DNA from: Blastococcus capsensis
GTDB taxonomy: Bacteria; Actinomycetota; Actinomycetes; Mycobacteriales; Geodermatophilaceae
Direction of reading: 5' to 3'
Assembly: GCF_030165005.1 (NCBI RefSeq)
Contig: NZ_JASNNW010000022.1
Location: 1 to 64,000, forward strand
Length of the DNA stretch: 64,000 nucleotides
The first letter of the stretch is position 1. Each line of letters opens with the position of its first letter. The position numbers were made by a program, and so were the translations under genes. A model generated the notes under the pieces. It ran no database searches and was not told the origin of the DNA. It saw nothing but the letters and a program-made list of their open reading frames with translations. This document shows, in pieces, positions 8,574 to 17,860 of the stretch.

Positions 8574-10061
8574 TCAGTGCGCACCAGCCAGCTGGCCGGT
8601 GTGCCGGTCGAAGCGGTCGGCGGAGTGCCCGGTGAGGCCCACGATCTCGACCGTCTTGCCGCGGGTCTCGTACTTGTGGGTGATCGCATCGAGAGCGGCG
8701 ACGGTGGACGCGTCCCAGATGTGGGCGTTCGACAGGTCCACGACGACGGACGGCGGGTCGTCGTTGTAGTCGAACTGGGAGACGAGGTCGTTGCTGGAGG
8801 CGAAGAAGAGCGCCCCGTGCACGTTGTAGATCCGGGTTCCCTCCCCGTCGGTGACGCTGGTGACCTCGACCAGGTGGGCGACCCGGCGGGCGAAGAGGAC
8901 GCAGGCGACCAGGACCCCGACGCCGACGCCGATGGCGAGGTTGTGGGTGACCAGGGTGACCGCGACGGTGGAGAGCATCACCGTGGTCTCGCTGCGGGGC
9001 ATCCGGTGGATGGTGCGCAGGCTGTGCCAGTCGAAGGTGGCGATCGACACGAAGATCATGACGGCGACCAGGGCGGCCATCGGGATGATGGCGACCACGT
9101 CGCCGAGGACCACCACGAGGGTCAGCAGGAAGATGCCGGACAGGAAGGTGGAGAGCCGGGTGCGGGCGCCGGACTTCACGTTGATCATCGTCTGGCCGAT
9201 CATGGCGCAGCCACCCATGCCGCCGAAGAGGCCGGAGGCGACGTTGGCCACGCCCTGGCCCCAGGACTCCCGCGTCTTGTCCGAGCCGGTGTCGGTGAGG
9301 TCGTCGACCAGCTTGGCGGTCATGAGCGACTCCATCAGCCCGACGAGGGCGACGCCGATGGCGTAGGGGGTGATGATCGCCAGCGTCTGGTAGGTCAGCG
9401 GGATCTCCGGCAGCCCGAAGAACGGCAGGCTGTCGGGCAGCTCGCCCTGGTCGCCGACGTCGGGCAGCGCGAGGCCGGCCACGACGGTGAGCCCGGTCAG
9501 CACGATGATCGAGATCAGCGGTGCGGGGACGACGGCGGTCAGCCGCGGGATCAGGAAGATCATCGCGAGGCCGGCGGCGACCATCGGGTACACCAACCAC
9601 GGGACGTCGATCAGGTGCGGCAGCTGGGCGGCGAAAATCAAGATCGCCAGCGCGTTGACGAAGCCCACCATGACGCTGCGCGGGATGAACCGCATGAGCC
9701 GCGCGACGCCCGCCGCGGCCAGCAGGATCTGCAAGACGCCGCCGAGGACGACCGCGGCGAACAGGTACTGGACGCCGTACTCCAGTGCCAGCGGGGCGAC
9801 CACGAGGGCGATCGCACCGGTCGCAGCGGTGATCATGGCCGGTCGGCCGCCGGTGAACGCGATCACGACGGCCATCACGAACGAGGAGAACAGGCCCACC
9901 CGCGGATCGACCCCGGCGAGGATGGAGAAGCTGATGGCCTCGGGGATCAGGGCCAGGGCGACGACGAGGCCGGCGAGGACCTCGGTGCGCGCGACCGACG
10001 GCGAGAGCCAGGCGGGGCGCCCCAGACGTGGCTTGGGCAGGGTGGGCAGTGCAGAGGGCAT
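8574..10061 (-). CDS. SulP-family anion transporter with STAS domain
   Basis: A 495-residue inner-membrane protein. The N-terminal half has 10-12 hydrophobic segments and SulP signatures (GLVVALALIPEAISFSILAG and GLFGGMGGCAMIGQTMINV). The C-terminal 100 residues form a STAS domain (VVVDLSNAHIWDASTVAALD). SulP proteins move sulfate, bicarbonate or other small anions, some coupled to Na+ or H+; the substrate here cannot be read from sequence. ATG 10061 is chosen because the upstream extension in frame is Arg/Pro-rich and unlike the family. It is the first gene of a unit with a MerR regulator. Confidence 0.9.
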   Translation of the reverse strand: MPSALPTLPKPRLGRPAWLSPSVARTEVLAGLVVALALIPEAISFSILAGVDPRVGLFSSFVMAVVIAFTGGRPAMITAATGAIALVVAPLALEYGVQYLFAAVVLGGVLQILLAAAGVARLMRFIPRSVMVGFVNALAILIFAAQLPHLIDVPWLVYPMVAAGLAMIFLIPRLTAVVPAPLISIIVLTGLTVVAGLALPDVGDQGELPDSLPFFGLPEIPLTYQTLAIITPYAIGVALVGLMESLMTAKLVDDLTDTGSDKTRESWGQGVANVASGLFGGMGGCAMIGQTMINVKSGARTRLSTFLSGIFLLTLVVVLGDVVAIIPMAALVAVMIFVSIATFDWHSLRTIHRMPRSETTVMLSTVAVTLVTHNLAIGVGVGVLVACVLFARRVAHLVEVTSVTDGEGTRIYNVHGALFFASSNDLVSQFDYNDDPPSVVVDLSNAHIWDASTVAALDAITHKYETRGKTVEIVGLTGHSADRFDRHTGQLAGAH

Positions 10062-10396
10062 GGGTCCGTCTCGTTCGGTGCGCCGTCGTCGGCGCAGGCG
10101 GGGCAGCACCGGAAGGCGGTGCCGGATCGGGGGGCGGGTGCGGCTGTGCACCCGGGAAGCCAGGCTCGGTCCGGTGGCAGGAACAGGGGTAGGGATGTGC
10201 CGACCCGTAACGTTCGGTGCCGCCGGGGGCGTCGCTGGTGTCAACGGCAGTCTGCCGGGAACTCGTCCCTCACGTCAGGGTTGGGCGATGAGCCGTTCAT
10301 CACGTCCGGCCCCGAGGCCACAGGTGGCGCAGGAGCCTCAGCCACACTGCGCGCACCGCCCGCCGGGGGCGCAGGTCATACCGGGAGGAAGGCACC
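10062..10396. other. divergent intergenic region between SulP gene and pgi
   Basis: It holds the promoters of the leftward transporter gene and rightward pgi. No operator or structured RNA was recognised. GGGAGGAAGG at 10381-10390 is the ribosome binding site of pgi. Confidence 0.5.
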
Positions 10397-12028
10397 ATGG
10401 ACATCACCGCGACGCCGGAGTGGCGGGCTCTCGAGGAGCACCGCCGCGCCGTCGGGGAGATCCACCTGAGGGAGCTCTTCGCGCAGGACCCCGACCGCGG
10501 GCGGCGGCTGACGGCCCTCGCCGGCGATCTGTACGTCGACTACTCCAAGCACCGGGTCACCGACGAGACGCTGCGGCTGCTCGTCGCGCTGGCCGAGCGG
10601 GCGGGGCTCCATGAGCGCATCGCGGCGATGTTCCGTGGCGAGCACGTCAACACCACCGAGGACCGCGCCGTGCTCCACGTGGCGCTGCGCACACCGGCCG
10701 ACGCCTCGCTGGTCGTCGACGGGCAGCAGGTCACCCGCGACGTGCACGAGGTGCTGAGCCGGATGCGCACGTTCGCCGACCGGGTGCGCTCGGGGGAGTG
10801 GCGTGGGCACACTGGGCGGCCCATCCGGACCGTGGTCAACATCGGCATCGGTGGCTCCGACCTCGGGCCGGCGATGGCGTACACGGCGCTCCGCGACTCC
10901 GCCGACCGCGGGCTGACCGTGCGGTTCGTCTCCAACATCGACCCCACCGACTTCGCCGAGGCGACGCGTGACCTCGATCCGGCGGAGACGCTGTTCGTCG
11001 TCAGCTCCAAGACGTTCACCACGCTCGAGACCCTCACCAACGCCACGGTCGCCCGCGACTGGCTGCTCACGGCCATGGACGGGGACGAGGCCGCGGTGGC
11101 CACGCACTTCGTCGCGGTGTCGACCAACACCGGTGCCGTCCGGGAATTCGGCATCGACCCGGCGAACATGTTCGAGTTCTGGGACTGGGTCGGCGGCCGC
11201 TACTCCCTCACCTCCGCCATCGGGCTGTCGCTCATGGTGGCGATCGGCCCGCAGGCCTACGACGAGATGCTGGCCGGCTTCCACACCGTCGACGAGCACT
11301 TCCGCACCGCGCCGTTCGAGGCGAACGTGCCGGTGCTGCTCGGTCTGCTGAACATCTGGTACGGCAACTTCTTCGATGCCCAGACCCACGCCGTCCTGCC
11401 CTACAGCCAGTACCTGTCCCGGCTGCCGGCCTACCTGCAGCAGCTGACGATGGAGAGCAACGGCAAGTCCGTCCGCGCGGACGGGCAGCCGGTGACCACG
11501 GCTACCGGCGAGGTCTACTGGGGGGAGCCGGGCACCAACGGGCAGCACGCCTTCCACCAGTTGCTGCACCAGGGGACGTCGCTGGTGCCGGCGGACTTCA
11601 TCGGATTCGGTGAGCCCAACCACCCCGTCGGCGACATGCACGACCTGCTGATGGCCAACATGCTCGCCCAGTCCGCGGTCCTGGCCTTCGGCCGGACCGC
11701 GGAGGAGGTGGCCGCAGACGGCACGCCTGCGCCGCTGGTGCCGCACAAGGTCATGCCCGGCAATCGGCCGAGCACGGTCATCCTGGCGCCCCGTCTGATC
11801 CCGGCGACCTTCGGGCAGCTGGTCGCGCTGTACGAGCACGTCGTCTTCACCCAGGGGGTGATCTGGCAGATCGACTCCTTCGACCAGTGGGGGGTGGAGC
11901 TGGGCAAGGTGATGGCCCGTGAGCTGGCCCCTGCACTGACCGGCCCGGAACCGTCGCGGCTGGAGCAGGACCCGTCCACCGCCGCGCTGGTGGCCCACTA
12001 CCGGCGGCTCCGGGGCCGGACGGCCTGA
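10397..12028 (+). CDS. pgi: glucose-6-phosphate isomerase
   Basis: A 543-residue cytosolic enzyme interconverting glucose 6-phosphate and fructose 6-phosphate in glycolysis and gluconeogenesis. Family signatures are [27 protein letters not shown] and, near the C-terminus, [26 protein letters not shown] split over positions 475-502. Length matches the long bacterial/eukaryotic class. The start ATG follows a good GGAGG site. The stop codon lies inside the target duplication of the next insertion sequence, so the original 3' end and terminator have been displaced while the protein stays whole. Confidence 0.97.
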   Translation: MDITATPEWRALEEHRRAVGEIHLRELFAQDPDRGRRLTALAGDLYVDYSKHRVTDETLRLLVALAERAGLHERIAAMFRGEHVNTTEDRAVLHVALRTPADASLVVDGQQVTRDVHEVLSRMRTFADRVRSGEWRGHTGRPIRTVVNIGIGGSDLGPAMAYTALRDSADRGLTVRFVSNIDPTDFAEATRDLDPAETLFVVSSKTFTTLETLTNATVARDWLLTAMDGDEAAVATHFVAVSTNTGAVREFGIDPANMFEFWDWVGGRYSLTSAIGLSLMVAIGPQAYDEMLAGFHTVDEHFRTAPFEANVPVLLGLLNIWYGNFFDAQTHAVLPYSQYLSRLPAYLQQLTMESNGKSVRADGQPVTTATGEVYWGEPGTNGQHAFHQLLHQGTSLVPADFIGFGEPNHPVGDMHDLLMANMLAQSAVLAFGRTAEEVAADGTPAPLVPHKVMPGNRPSTVILAPRLIPATFGQLVALYEHVVFTQGVIWQIDSFDQWGVELGKVMARELAPALTGPEPSRLEQDPSTAALVAHYRRLRGRTA

Positions 12029-12029
12029 G

Positions 12030-13611
12030 CTTGCCGTTTAACCCTTGACGGGTTGGTCGCTGCCTGTGGCGGTGTCTCGCTTGGCGGTCTTTCCGACGTC
12101 GTAGCGGGGGGCGGGACGACGGTTCTTCACACCGGGTGGTCGTCCGGGTCCGGGTCGGCTGGGTTTTGGCGCGCTGGCCGGCTGAAGGACCTTCTGCCGC
12201 AGGTGGCGAAATCCTCGCCGGATCCGGGCGGGGGTCAGCCGCTCGGCGGGCAGGGGTTTCTCCCAGGGCCGGCGCAGGTCGACGGCGAGGTGGCGGGCCA
12301 GGCGGAGCTGGGTGTGCGCGGCGATCACCAGCCAGGTCCAACGGTCACCGGCCTGCGGGGAACGGATCTTCGGGGCGGTCCAGCCGAGGGTCTGCTTCCA
12401 GAGACGGAAGGTGTGCTCCAGGTCGAAGCGGCGCAGGTAGGCCTGCCAGCAGCGGGTGACTTCCTCGGCGTCGGCGCCGGTAGCCGAGGACCACAGCCAC
12501 ACCGGCTTGGCCTCACGCTGGCCGGACAGGTGCTCGACCTGCAGACGGATCACGGTGCCCTCGACGATCGGCAGCCGGCCGGGGTGGTCGGCCCAGGGAC
12601 CGCGGGAGGCCAGCCGTGGGTGCATCCGGTCGAAGGAGGTGGCCGCGGCCTGCCCGTAGCGGGTGGTGGCTGTCTGTGTCTGCGTGGCCGGGGTCGGCCA
12701 GCTGCCCGGGTCGGCCAGCGCCATGACCGCGCCGTGCCGGCGGGGCCGCCCGGCGCGAGGGTCGGCGCCCGGCGACGGGGCGGGGCCGAGCATGATTCGG
12801 TCGGCGCGGATCCGCCCGACCAGGTGCACCGGCAGGTCGGCCAGCACGAACGCCAGCCGGGTCACGTCGTAGCCGGAGTCCAGCATCACCATGACCGCCG
12901 GGTCGCCGGCACGCCAGTGCCCGGCTGCCTGCAATCGGTGCACGACCGCGCGCAGCTGATCGGCGGTGACCGCGGTCGCGTCATCGGCCGGGCCCAGCCG
13001 CACCGCATCCAGCACCGCGGTCCAACTGGTCGGCCCGCTCTCCAGCGCGGCGACGACCTGATACGGCCAGCCCGGGATCCGCTGATCGGCGTTGCGTCCG
13101 CGCCCGTAGACGTGGCAGAACAGCCGATCCGGGCAGGTCTCGGCGTCCGGGCGCAGCCACGGCGAGACGTCGACGGCCAACACGATCCGCCCGCCGAACA
13201 TCCGCGGCACCGGCAGCTCCGCCAGCGTCTCACGCAGCCGGTCGGCATCGACCTGCCCGCAGTTGACCGCGTCGTACAGGGCACCGTGACCACGGCGATG
13301 CTCCGGGGCCAGACAGAGCCCGACCAGCGTCTTGACCGGACCCTCGGTGCACAACAACGCGTCGGTCAACTCGAACAGCACATCTCGGCGTCGACCCAGG
13401 CACTGGTACACCTCGCCGCGGAACACCCACAGCCGGTCCATCGCAGCCGTGCTCTGGCCAACCCCGCCGACCGGGTCCAGACTGTCCATGACGGCCACCG
13501 CCGATTTCTTGGAAGCGTCGCAACTTCAAAGGATCACGCGGTGGCCGCCCTCATGCCAGCCGGAAGCACATCGGTGTAACTCACCGAGGCGCGGACGGGT
13601 TAAACGACAAG
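12030..13611 (-). mobile_element. IS701-like insertion sequence with CTGAG target duplication
   Basis: The left end reads CTTGCCGTTTAACCC (12030-12044); the right end on the minus strand from 13611 reads CTTGTCGTTTAACCC, 14 of 15 identical. The 5-bp sequence CTGAG flanks both ends (12025-12029 and 13612-13616). The element contains one full-length transposase gene. It entered at the TGA stop of pgi, which the duplication preserves. Confidence 0.88.
12038..13498 (-). CDS. IS701-like DDE transposase
   Basis: A 486-residue transposase. Acidic catalytic motifs are visible in VLAVDVSPWLRPDAETC, MVMLDSGYDVTRLAFVLADL and RFDLEHTFRLWKQTLGW, in the order D-D-E typical of IS4/IS701-type enzymes. A basic C-terminal tail (RPGPGRPPGVKNRRPAPR) may hold the DNA. 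The stop codon overlaps the left inverted repeat of the element. No frameshift is seen, so it may be functional. I assign it to the IS701-like group by motif and by the CT-AG-type target; a subgroup cannot be set by eye. Confidence 0.85.
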   Translation of the reverse strand: MAVMDSLDPVGGVGQSTAAMDRLWVFRGEVYQCLGRRRDVLFELTDALLCTEGPVKTLVGLCLAPEHRRGHGALYDAVNCGQVDADRLRETLAELPVPRMFGGRIVLAVDVSPWLRPDAETCPDRLFCHVYGRGRNADQRIPGWPYQVVAALESGPTSWTAVLDAVRLGPADDATAVTADQLRAVVHRLQAAGHWRAGDPAVMVMLDSGYDVTRLAFVLADLPVHLVGRIRADRIMLGPAPSPGADPRAGRPRRHGAVMALADPGSWPTPATQTQTATTRYGQAAATSFDRMHPRLASRGPWADHPGRLPIVEGTVIRLQVEHLSGQREAKPVWLWSSATGADAEEVTRCWQAYLRRFDLEHTFRLWKQTLGWTAPKIRSPQAGDRWTWLVIAAHTQLRLARHLAVDLRRPWEKPLPAERLTPARIRRGFRHLRQKVLQPASAPKPSRPGPGRPPGVKNRRPAPRYDVGKTAKRDTATGSDQPVKG

Positions 13612-13743
13612 CTGAGGGGAGGACGATCGCCCAGACGGCGAGCCCCTCGACGGCCCAGGCGGTGCGCCAGCCCGGCACCGGCCGGGCGTGCGCTCACCGG
13701 GGCCGTACGGGCTGGGATCGCCGCGTTCTGGAGCCGAGCGGGA

Positions 13744-14016
13744 TCAGTCCCGCGCGGACGCCGTGGCGCCGAGCCGGCGGGCCGGCCGGGCCGCCGTCGG
13801 CATCGCCGCGTAGCCGTTGAGCAGCTCGGCCCGCCGCGCGAACGCGCCGGCGCGGTCGTCGGCGATGCAGCGCAGCACGTCGTCGAACGCCGCCTCCAGG
13901 ACGAAGTGGGTTCCGTCGAGGAGGTGCACCACGGTGTCGCCGTGGTGCTCGATGCGCTCGATGTGGTCGGGGTCGACGGAGAAGTGCTCACCGTTGCGGC
14001 AGGTCACAGCGATCAC
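13744..14016 (-). CDS. FlbD-family protein (orphan)
   Basis: A 90-residue protein whose first 60 residues match the FlbD family: IAVTCRNGEHFSVDPDHIE, then DTVVHLLDGTHFVLE and a helical end. In flagellated bacteria flbD sits between flagellar genes; its molecular role is unclear. Here no flagellar gene is near. GTG 14016 is chosen because it starts the FlbD fold directly; an in-frame start 60 bases upstream adds an unconserved leader. The C-terminal 30 residues are Ala/Arg-rich and probably disordered. Confidence 0.75.
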   Translation of the reverse strand: MIAVTCRNGEHFSVDPDHIERIEHHGDTVVHLLDGTHFVLEAAFDDVLRCIADDRAGAFARRAELLNGYAAMPTAARPARRLGATASARD

Positions 14017-14133
14017 GGGAGCGCGCCTTTCGATCGGCGACGGGCCGGCGACATGCCGTCCCTGCAGGTCTCCCATCGGCCGGTGCGGCCTCCAGCTGGA
14101 GCGCGGCCGCCCGAACGGGTGAACCCGCGGCCC

Positions 14134-15438
14134 TCAGAAGCCGAACAGCAGCCCGAGCCCGCCGACGGTGAAGAGCACCATCACCACGACCAGCGGCAGC
14201 TGATCCGATGCCCGGGCGTGCCGCTGTGACCGCAGGGCCTGCTCGTGCGCGAGCGTCACGCCCGCCACGTGCCCGGCGACCACCCCGCCCACCTGCACGT
14301 AGGCGATGGTGTCCGGGCTGACGGCGGTCAGGTCGACGGCGTCGTCGTAGGTGCCGAACAGGTCCACGCCGGGCGCGCCGAACGGGTTGCTGGCGAGGAT
14401 CCACGTCGTCTGCCCGTCGAGGAGCAGCAGGCTGAAGTAGTGGGCGACCGTGTACCCCAGGGCGATCGGGATGACGCTGCTGGCGTACCGGCGCGGCTGG
14501 ATGCCGGCCGGCTGACCGGCCAGCCGGCCGGACAGCCGGGTGCCGAGGAGGTACAGCAGCGAGATGACGGCGACGCTCCCGAGCAGGCCGAGCGTGCCCG
14601 AGAGCGGGTCGTCCGCCGCACCTGGCCCGGTCTGCCACCAGACGGTGCGCGAGAGCCCGTCGAAGGCCGTGGAGCCGAGGAGCACGACGACGACCGCGGC
14701 CAGGCCGGCGGCCTGCGGGGTCGCCGTCGCGTTGGCCAGGGGGTTGCGCAGGACCAGGCGGCCGTCGTCCCGGCGCGCCCAGGGGGACAGGCGGGCGATC
14801 AGCGTGGAGCAGACCTCGAATCCGTCGCCGGAGGCGAACCAGCCCTCGCCGAACCAGAGGGCGAGTCCGGCGTGCACGGCCGCGTAGCCGACGAGGAAGG
14901 CCGCGACCGTGCCCGGCCCGGCGCGGTCCGGGTAGACCAGTTCGAACCAGAGGAAGACCAGCAGGGAGACCGCGGCCGGCCAGAGCCCGAGGGCGGGCAG
15001 CCGGTGCGCCCCCGGGGCGGTGGGTGCCAGGGGGCGCAGGATCCGGTGCACGAGCCGGAGCGGGTTCGCCACCCGCCACACCGGCCCGACCATCAGGCTG
15101 ACCGGCACCAGCCCCACCCAGAAGGTCACGTACAGCGCCCAGGGGGCGAGATTGCGCGCGGTCTCGCCGGGGCCGGCGACGGCGGCGGCGATAACCAGGG
15201 CGAGCAACGCCAGCGCGACCGCCTGCAGGCAGCGCCGCAGCACCGGGCCGTCGAGCACCCGCTGCGCCCCGGCCGGCAGCGGCCGCCCCGACGACGGGCC
15301 GCCGAGCTTCGGCGCCCGCCAGAACAGCAGCAGGGCGGCGAAGCTGATCAGGATCGCCGCTCCGGCGCCGTACAGCGCCAGGCCGAGAGGGATCGGCAGG
15401 TCGGTCCGCGAACCGACGCCGTGCGCGAGCAGGGTCAC
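14134..15438 (-). CDS. conserved polytopic membrane protein
   Basis: A 434-residue membrane protein with about 10 hydrophobic segments. The N-terminus HGVGSRTDLPIPLGLALYG is a conserved feature of an actinobacterial family of unknown function. Other notable parts are WALYVTFWVGLVPVSLMVGP and a His in a membrane helix (GYTVAHYFSLLLL). Homologues sometimes carry enzyme names in annotation that I do not consider supportable. It lies 73 bases downstream of the cupredoxin-like lipoprotein gene on the same strand and is probably the last gene of that operon. Function not assigned; a role together with the lipoprotein in metal or redox chemistry at the membrane is inference. Confidence 0.7.
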   Translation of the reverse strand: MTLLAHGVGSRTDLPIPLGLALYGAGAAILISFAALLLFWRAPKLGGPSSGRPLPAGAQRVLDGPVLRRCLQAVALALLALVIAAAVAGPGETARNLAPWALYVTFWVGLVPVSLMVGPVWRVANPLRLVHRILRPLAPTAPGAHRLPALGLWPAAVSLLVFLWFELVYPDRAGPGTVAAFLVGYAAVHAGLALWFGEGWFASGDGFEVCSTLIARLSPWARRDDGRLVLRNPLANATATPQAAGLAAVVVVLLGSTAFDGLSRTVWWQTGPGAADDPLSGTLGLLGSVAVISLLYLLGTRLSGRLAGQPAGIQPRRYASSVIPIALGYTVAHYFSLLLLDGQTTWILASNPFGAPGVDLFGTYDDAVDLTAVSPDTIAYVQVGGVVAGHVAGVTLAHEQALRSQRHARASDQLPLVVVMVLFTVGGLGLLFGF

Positions 15439-15511
15439 GAGGTCTCCTCGCCGGCGCTCGTCGGGCTCGTGCCCCCGGGTGCTCTGTCGTCGTGCGACCT
15501 CGCCCGCTCGG

Positions 15512-15922
15512 TCACGAGACCTGCAGCGTCAGCAGCACCGTCCCGGCCTCGTGCAGTTCCAGCTGGAACACCCCGGGGATGGTGGCGTCGAAGCTCAGCT
15601 CCGCCGGCTGCCCGGGGACCAGGTCGGCGGTGCGGTCGTAACCGTGCAGGTGCAGCTCGTCGGCGACGTCGCCGGTGACGACGACGGTGACCAGCTCGCC
15701 GAGCGGGACGGGCACCCGCCCGGTGTCGCCGCTGACCTCTCCGCCGGCGACCTGCACCTCGATCCGCTGCCCCGTGGGCCCGGCGGGCTCCGGTGCCGCG
15801 GTGGTAGCGGTGACCACCGGCGACGTGGTCGCCGCCTCCTGCCCGGCGGAAGCCGTGGTGCCGGCGCACCCGGCCAGCGCCAGGGGCACCAGCGCGGCGA
15901 CGAGGATCCGGCGCCCGGTCAC
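15512..15922 (-). CDS. cupredoxin-like lipoprotein
   Basis: A 136-residue exported lipoprotein. The N-terminus has a basic start, a hydrophobic stretch and lipobox LAGC, so Cys would be lipidated. A Thr/Ala-rich linker follows, and a C-terminal domain of about 90 residues with ELHLHGYDRTADLVPGQ and FQLELHEAGTVLLTLQV, the beta-sandwich pattern of cupredoxin-like folds. The HLH and later His could bind copper, but the full type-1 His-Cys-His-Met set is absent, so it may be a metal-free relative. The GTG start overlaps the upstream stop by 4 bases (GTGA), indicating translational coupling. Confidence 0.8.
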   Translation of the reverse strand: MTGRRILVAALVPLALAGCAGTTASAGQEAATTSPVVTATTAAPEPAGPTGQRIEVQVAGGEVSGDTGRVPVPLGELVTVVVTGDVADELHLHGYDRTADLVPGQPAELSFDATIPGVFQLELHEAGTVLLTLQVS

Positions 15923-17760
15923 CGGCGCACCGCCCCGGAGCCGGCCGTCGTCCCCTCGGCGGGGCTGTCCGCCGGGGCGAGGGCGTTCGGCTCCCGCGCG
16001 CCGGCCCGGCGGGCGTACCGCCCCACGCCCCACGAGATGACGGTCACCAGCGCCAGCGTGCAGACCAGGACGACCAGGTTGGAGACCGTCCAGAGGCCGC
16101 CCTGCGCGTTCTCGAGCTCGCGCTGGAGGATCTCCACCTCCGGGATGGCCGAGCGGGTCATCCCGTCCTCGGCGGGCACCGCGTCGGCATCGATGGCGTC
16201 GTCCTGCGGCAGGTAGATCGGCACCGCGGTGAGGACGCGGCCGTCGTGGACGCGCAGCAGCGTCTTCCAGCTGCCGTGCAGCGGGACCGGCTGGGTCGTC
16301 CGGTAGGCGCCTTCGCCCGTCCGCTCGAGCGGGGCGACCACCAGGCCGTCGCCCTGCCACGAGGTGATCTGCACCCAGGCGGGGTCGTCGGCGAAGTCCG
16401 CCGGGTCCAGCTGCACGGTGACGTTCGCGGTGCGCGGGTCGGCCTGGACGTCCTCGATGCCGAAGGTGGCCTCGATGTCGTCGGGGACGGTGGCCAGCAG
16501 GCCGTTGGCGACCGCGGCGGCCAGCACGACCAGGGAGCCGGCGAGCACGGTCCGCGCCACGGCGGGGCGGGGCAGCCGGCGACGCAGACCGGAGGCGAGG
16601 AGCGCGCCGAGCAGGCCGCCGGCGACGCCGCCGGCGATCGCCATGAGGGTGCCCTCGACGAGGATGTCGCTGGTCCACGACAGCGTCTGGGTGAACTGCG
16701 TCCAGCCCCACTCCGTGGCGTGGCCGACCGTACCGATCAGCACGCCCGCGACCGCGCCGAACGCCAGCGGACGGCGGGCCGGCGGGAGGGACAGCGCGAG
16801 CAGCTCCACCACGATCGCCGACCCCAGGTAGAGCGGGAAGGACGGCGTGATCTCGCCGAAGGCGGGCCCGACCACGAAGGAGATGGTGCCGCGGACGACG
16901 AGGAAGAAGGCGACCGCCGCGAGTGCGCCGCCGCGGCCCATGAACATCCGGGCGGCCACCAGGGCGAGGCCCGCCGCGCCGGCGATCATGAGCGGCTCGA
17001 GCACCAGCCGGAACTGGGGGACGTCGAAGTCGTACTCGCCCTGGAACACCGACATGCCCAGCAGCAACCCGCCCATGGCCGATGCCTGCCGGACGAACCG
17101 TGCGGTACGGCCGGCCGGGCGGTCGCCGTCGCCGGTGGACAGGCCGCCGTGGCCCTCCTGCTCGAGGAGGAGCAGCCCGATGACGGCGAGCCCGGCGCCG
17201 CCGATGAGCATCAGGTGGGTCGGGCCCCAGAGCGTGACGTCCTGGCCGAACATCCGGTGCCACACGTCGTCGAGGGGGAAGCCGAGCAGGGCGTAGAAGC
17301 CGGCGGCGGTGAGGATGATGCCGCCGACCGGCACGTCCCACCCGCGCAGGAAGCGCACGGCAGCGGGGCCCGGCTTCTCGTCCAGCGGCATGGCGCAGGC
17401 CAGGACGCCGCCGGCGAACACCCCGAAGAGGCCGAACAGGATGAGGAAGTGCGCCGGGTTGGCCAGCGGGCCCTCGTCACGCCCCACCCCGATGTGCAGG
17501 GCGATGTCCCAGAGCATGCCGAGCAGGGCGGTGAGCAGCGAGATCGTCGTCAGGATCGTCGGCAGCGCCACCCAGGCCGGGGCGCCGGTGGCGGCCCCCA
17601 ACCGGCCGCCGACCCGGCTGAGCACCGTCGAGCGCCGGGTGCGGTGCAGGTGGACGACGGTGAGCAGTGCCGCGGTGAGCGCGAGCCCGATGCCGGTGGC
17701 GAGCAGTACCTCGGCGATGGCGGCGCCGCCGGCAGGTCGGTTATCGGCGGCCAGTGGCAT
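15919..17760 (-). CDS. large membrane protein with extracytoplasmic C-terminal domain
   Basis: A 613-residue protein with around 12 hydrophobic segments in the first two thirds. Conserved-looking segments are MLWDIALHIGVGRDEG, DDVWHRMFGQDVTLW and GPTHLMLIGGAGL, with His residues at membrane boundaries that could bind metal. Residues about 420-540 form a beta-rich segment (VTVQLDPADFADDPAWVQI) like YtkA-type domains, and a last membrane helix follows. It is the first gene of an operon with a cupredoxin-like lipoprotein and another membrane protein, and its start faces a MerR-type regulator gene across about 100 bases. I do not recognise a characterised homologue. Confidence 0.7.
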   Translation of the reverse strand: MPLAADNRPAGGAAIAEVLLATGIGLALTAALLTVVHLHRTRRSTVLSRVGGRLGAATGAPAWVALPTILTTISLLTALLGMLWDIALHIGVGRDEGPLANPAHFLILFGLFGVFAGGVLACAMPLDEKPGPAAVRFLRGWDVPVGGIILTAAGFYALLGFPLDDVWHRMFGQDVTLWGPTHLMLIGGAGLAVIGLLLLEQEGHGGLSTGDGDRPAGRTARFVRQASAMGGLLLGMSVFQGEYDFDVPQFRLVLEPLMIAGAAGLALVAARMFMGRGGALAAVAFFLVVRGTISFVVGPAFGEITPSFPLYLGSAIVVELLALSLPPARRPLAFGAVAGVLIGTVGHATEWGWTQFTQTLSWTSDILVEGTLMAIAGGVAGGLLGALLASGLRRRLPRPAVARTVLAGSLVVLAAAVANGLLATVPDDIEATFGIEDVQADPRTANVTVQLDPADFADDPAWVQITSWQGDGLVVAPLERTGEGAYRTTQPVPLHGSWKTLLRVHDGRVLTAVPIYLPQDDAIDADAVPAEDGMTRSAIPEVEILQRELENAQGGLWTVSNLVVLVCTLALVTVISWGVGRYARRAGAREPNALAPADSPAEGTTAGSGAVRR

Positions 17761-17860
17761 GGCTTCCCTCCACGTAATGGAACACCGCTCACGGTGACAT
17801 CAACTACTGGTACATAGAACGAGCGGATTGCCGGAAGGTGACGACGGGAAGGAGGGCTGC

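Noticed and set aside
8577-10469. A 630-codon plus-strand frame opposite the SulP gene
   Set aside because: It is an antisense shadow of a well-conserved membrane protein, with Gly/Asp/His-rich low-complexity translation, a common effect of high GC.
16246-17817. A 523-codon plus-strand frame opposite the 613-residue membrane protein
   Set aside because: Low-complexity antisense translation with no family pattern; the minus-strand gene has clear membrane helices and operon coupling.
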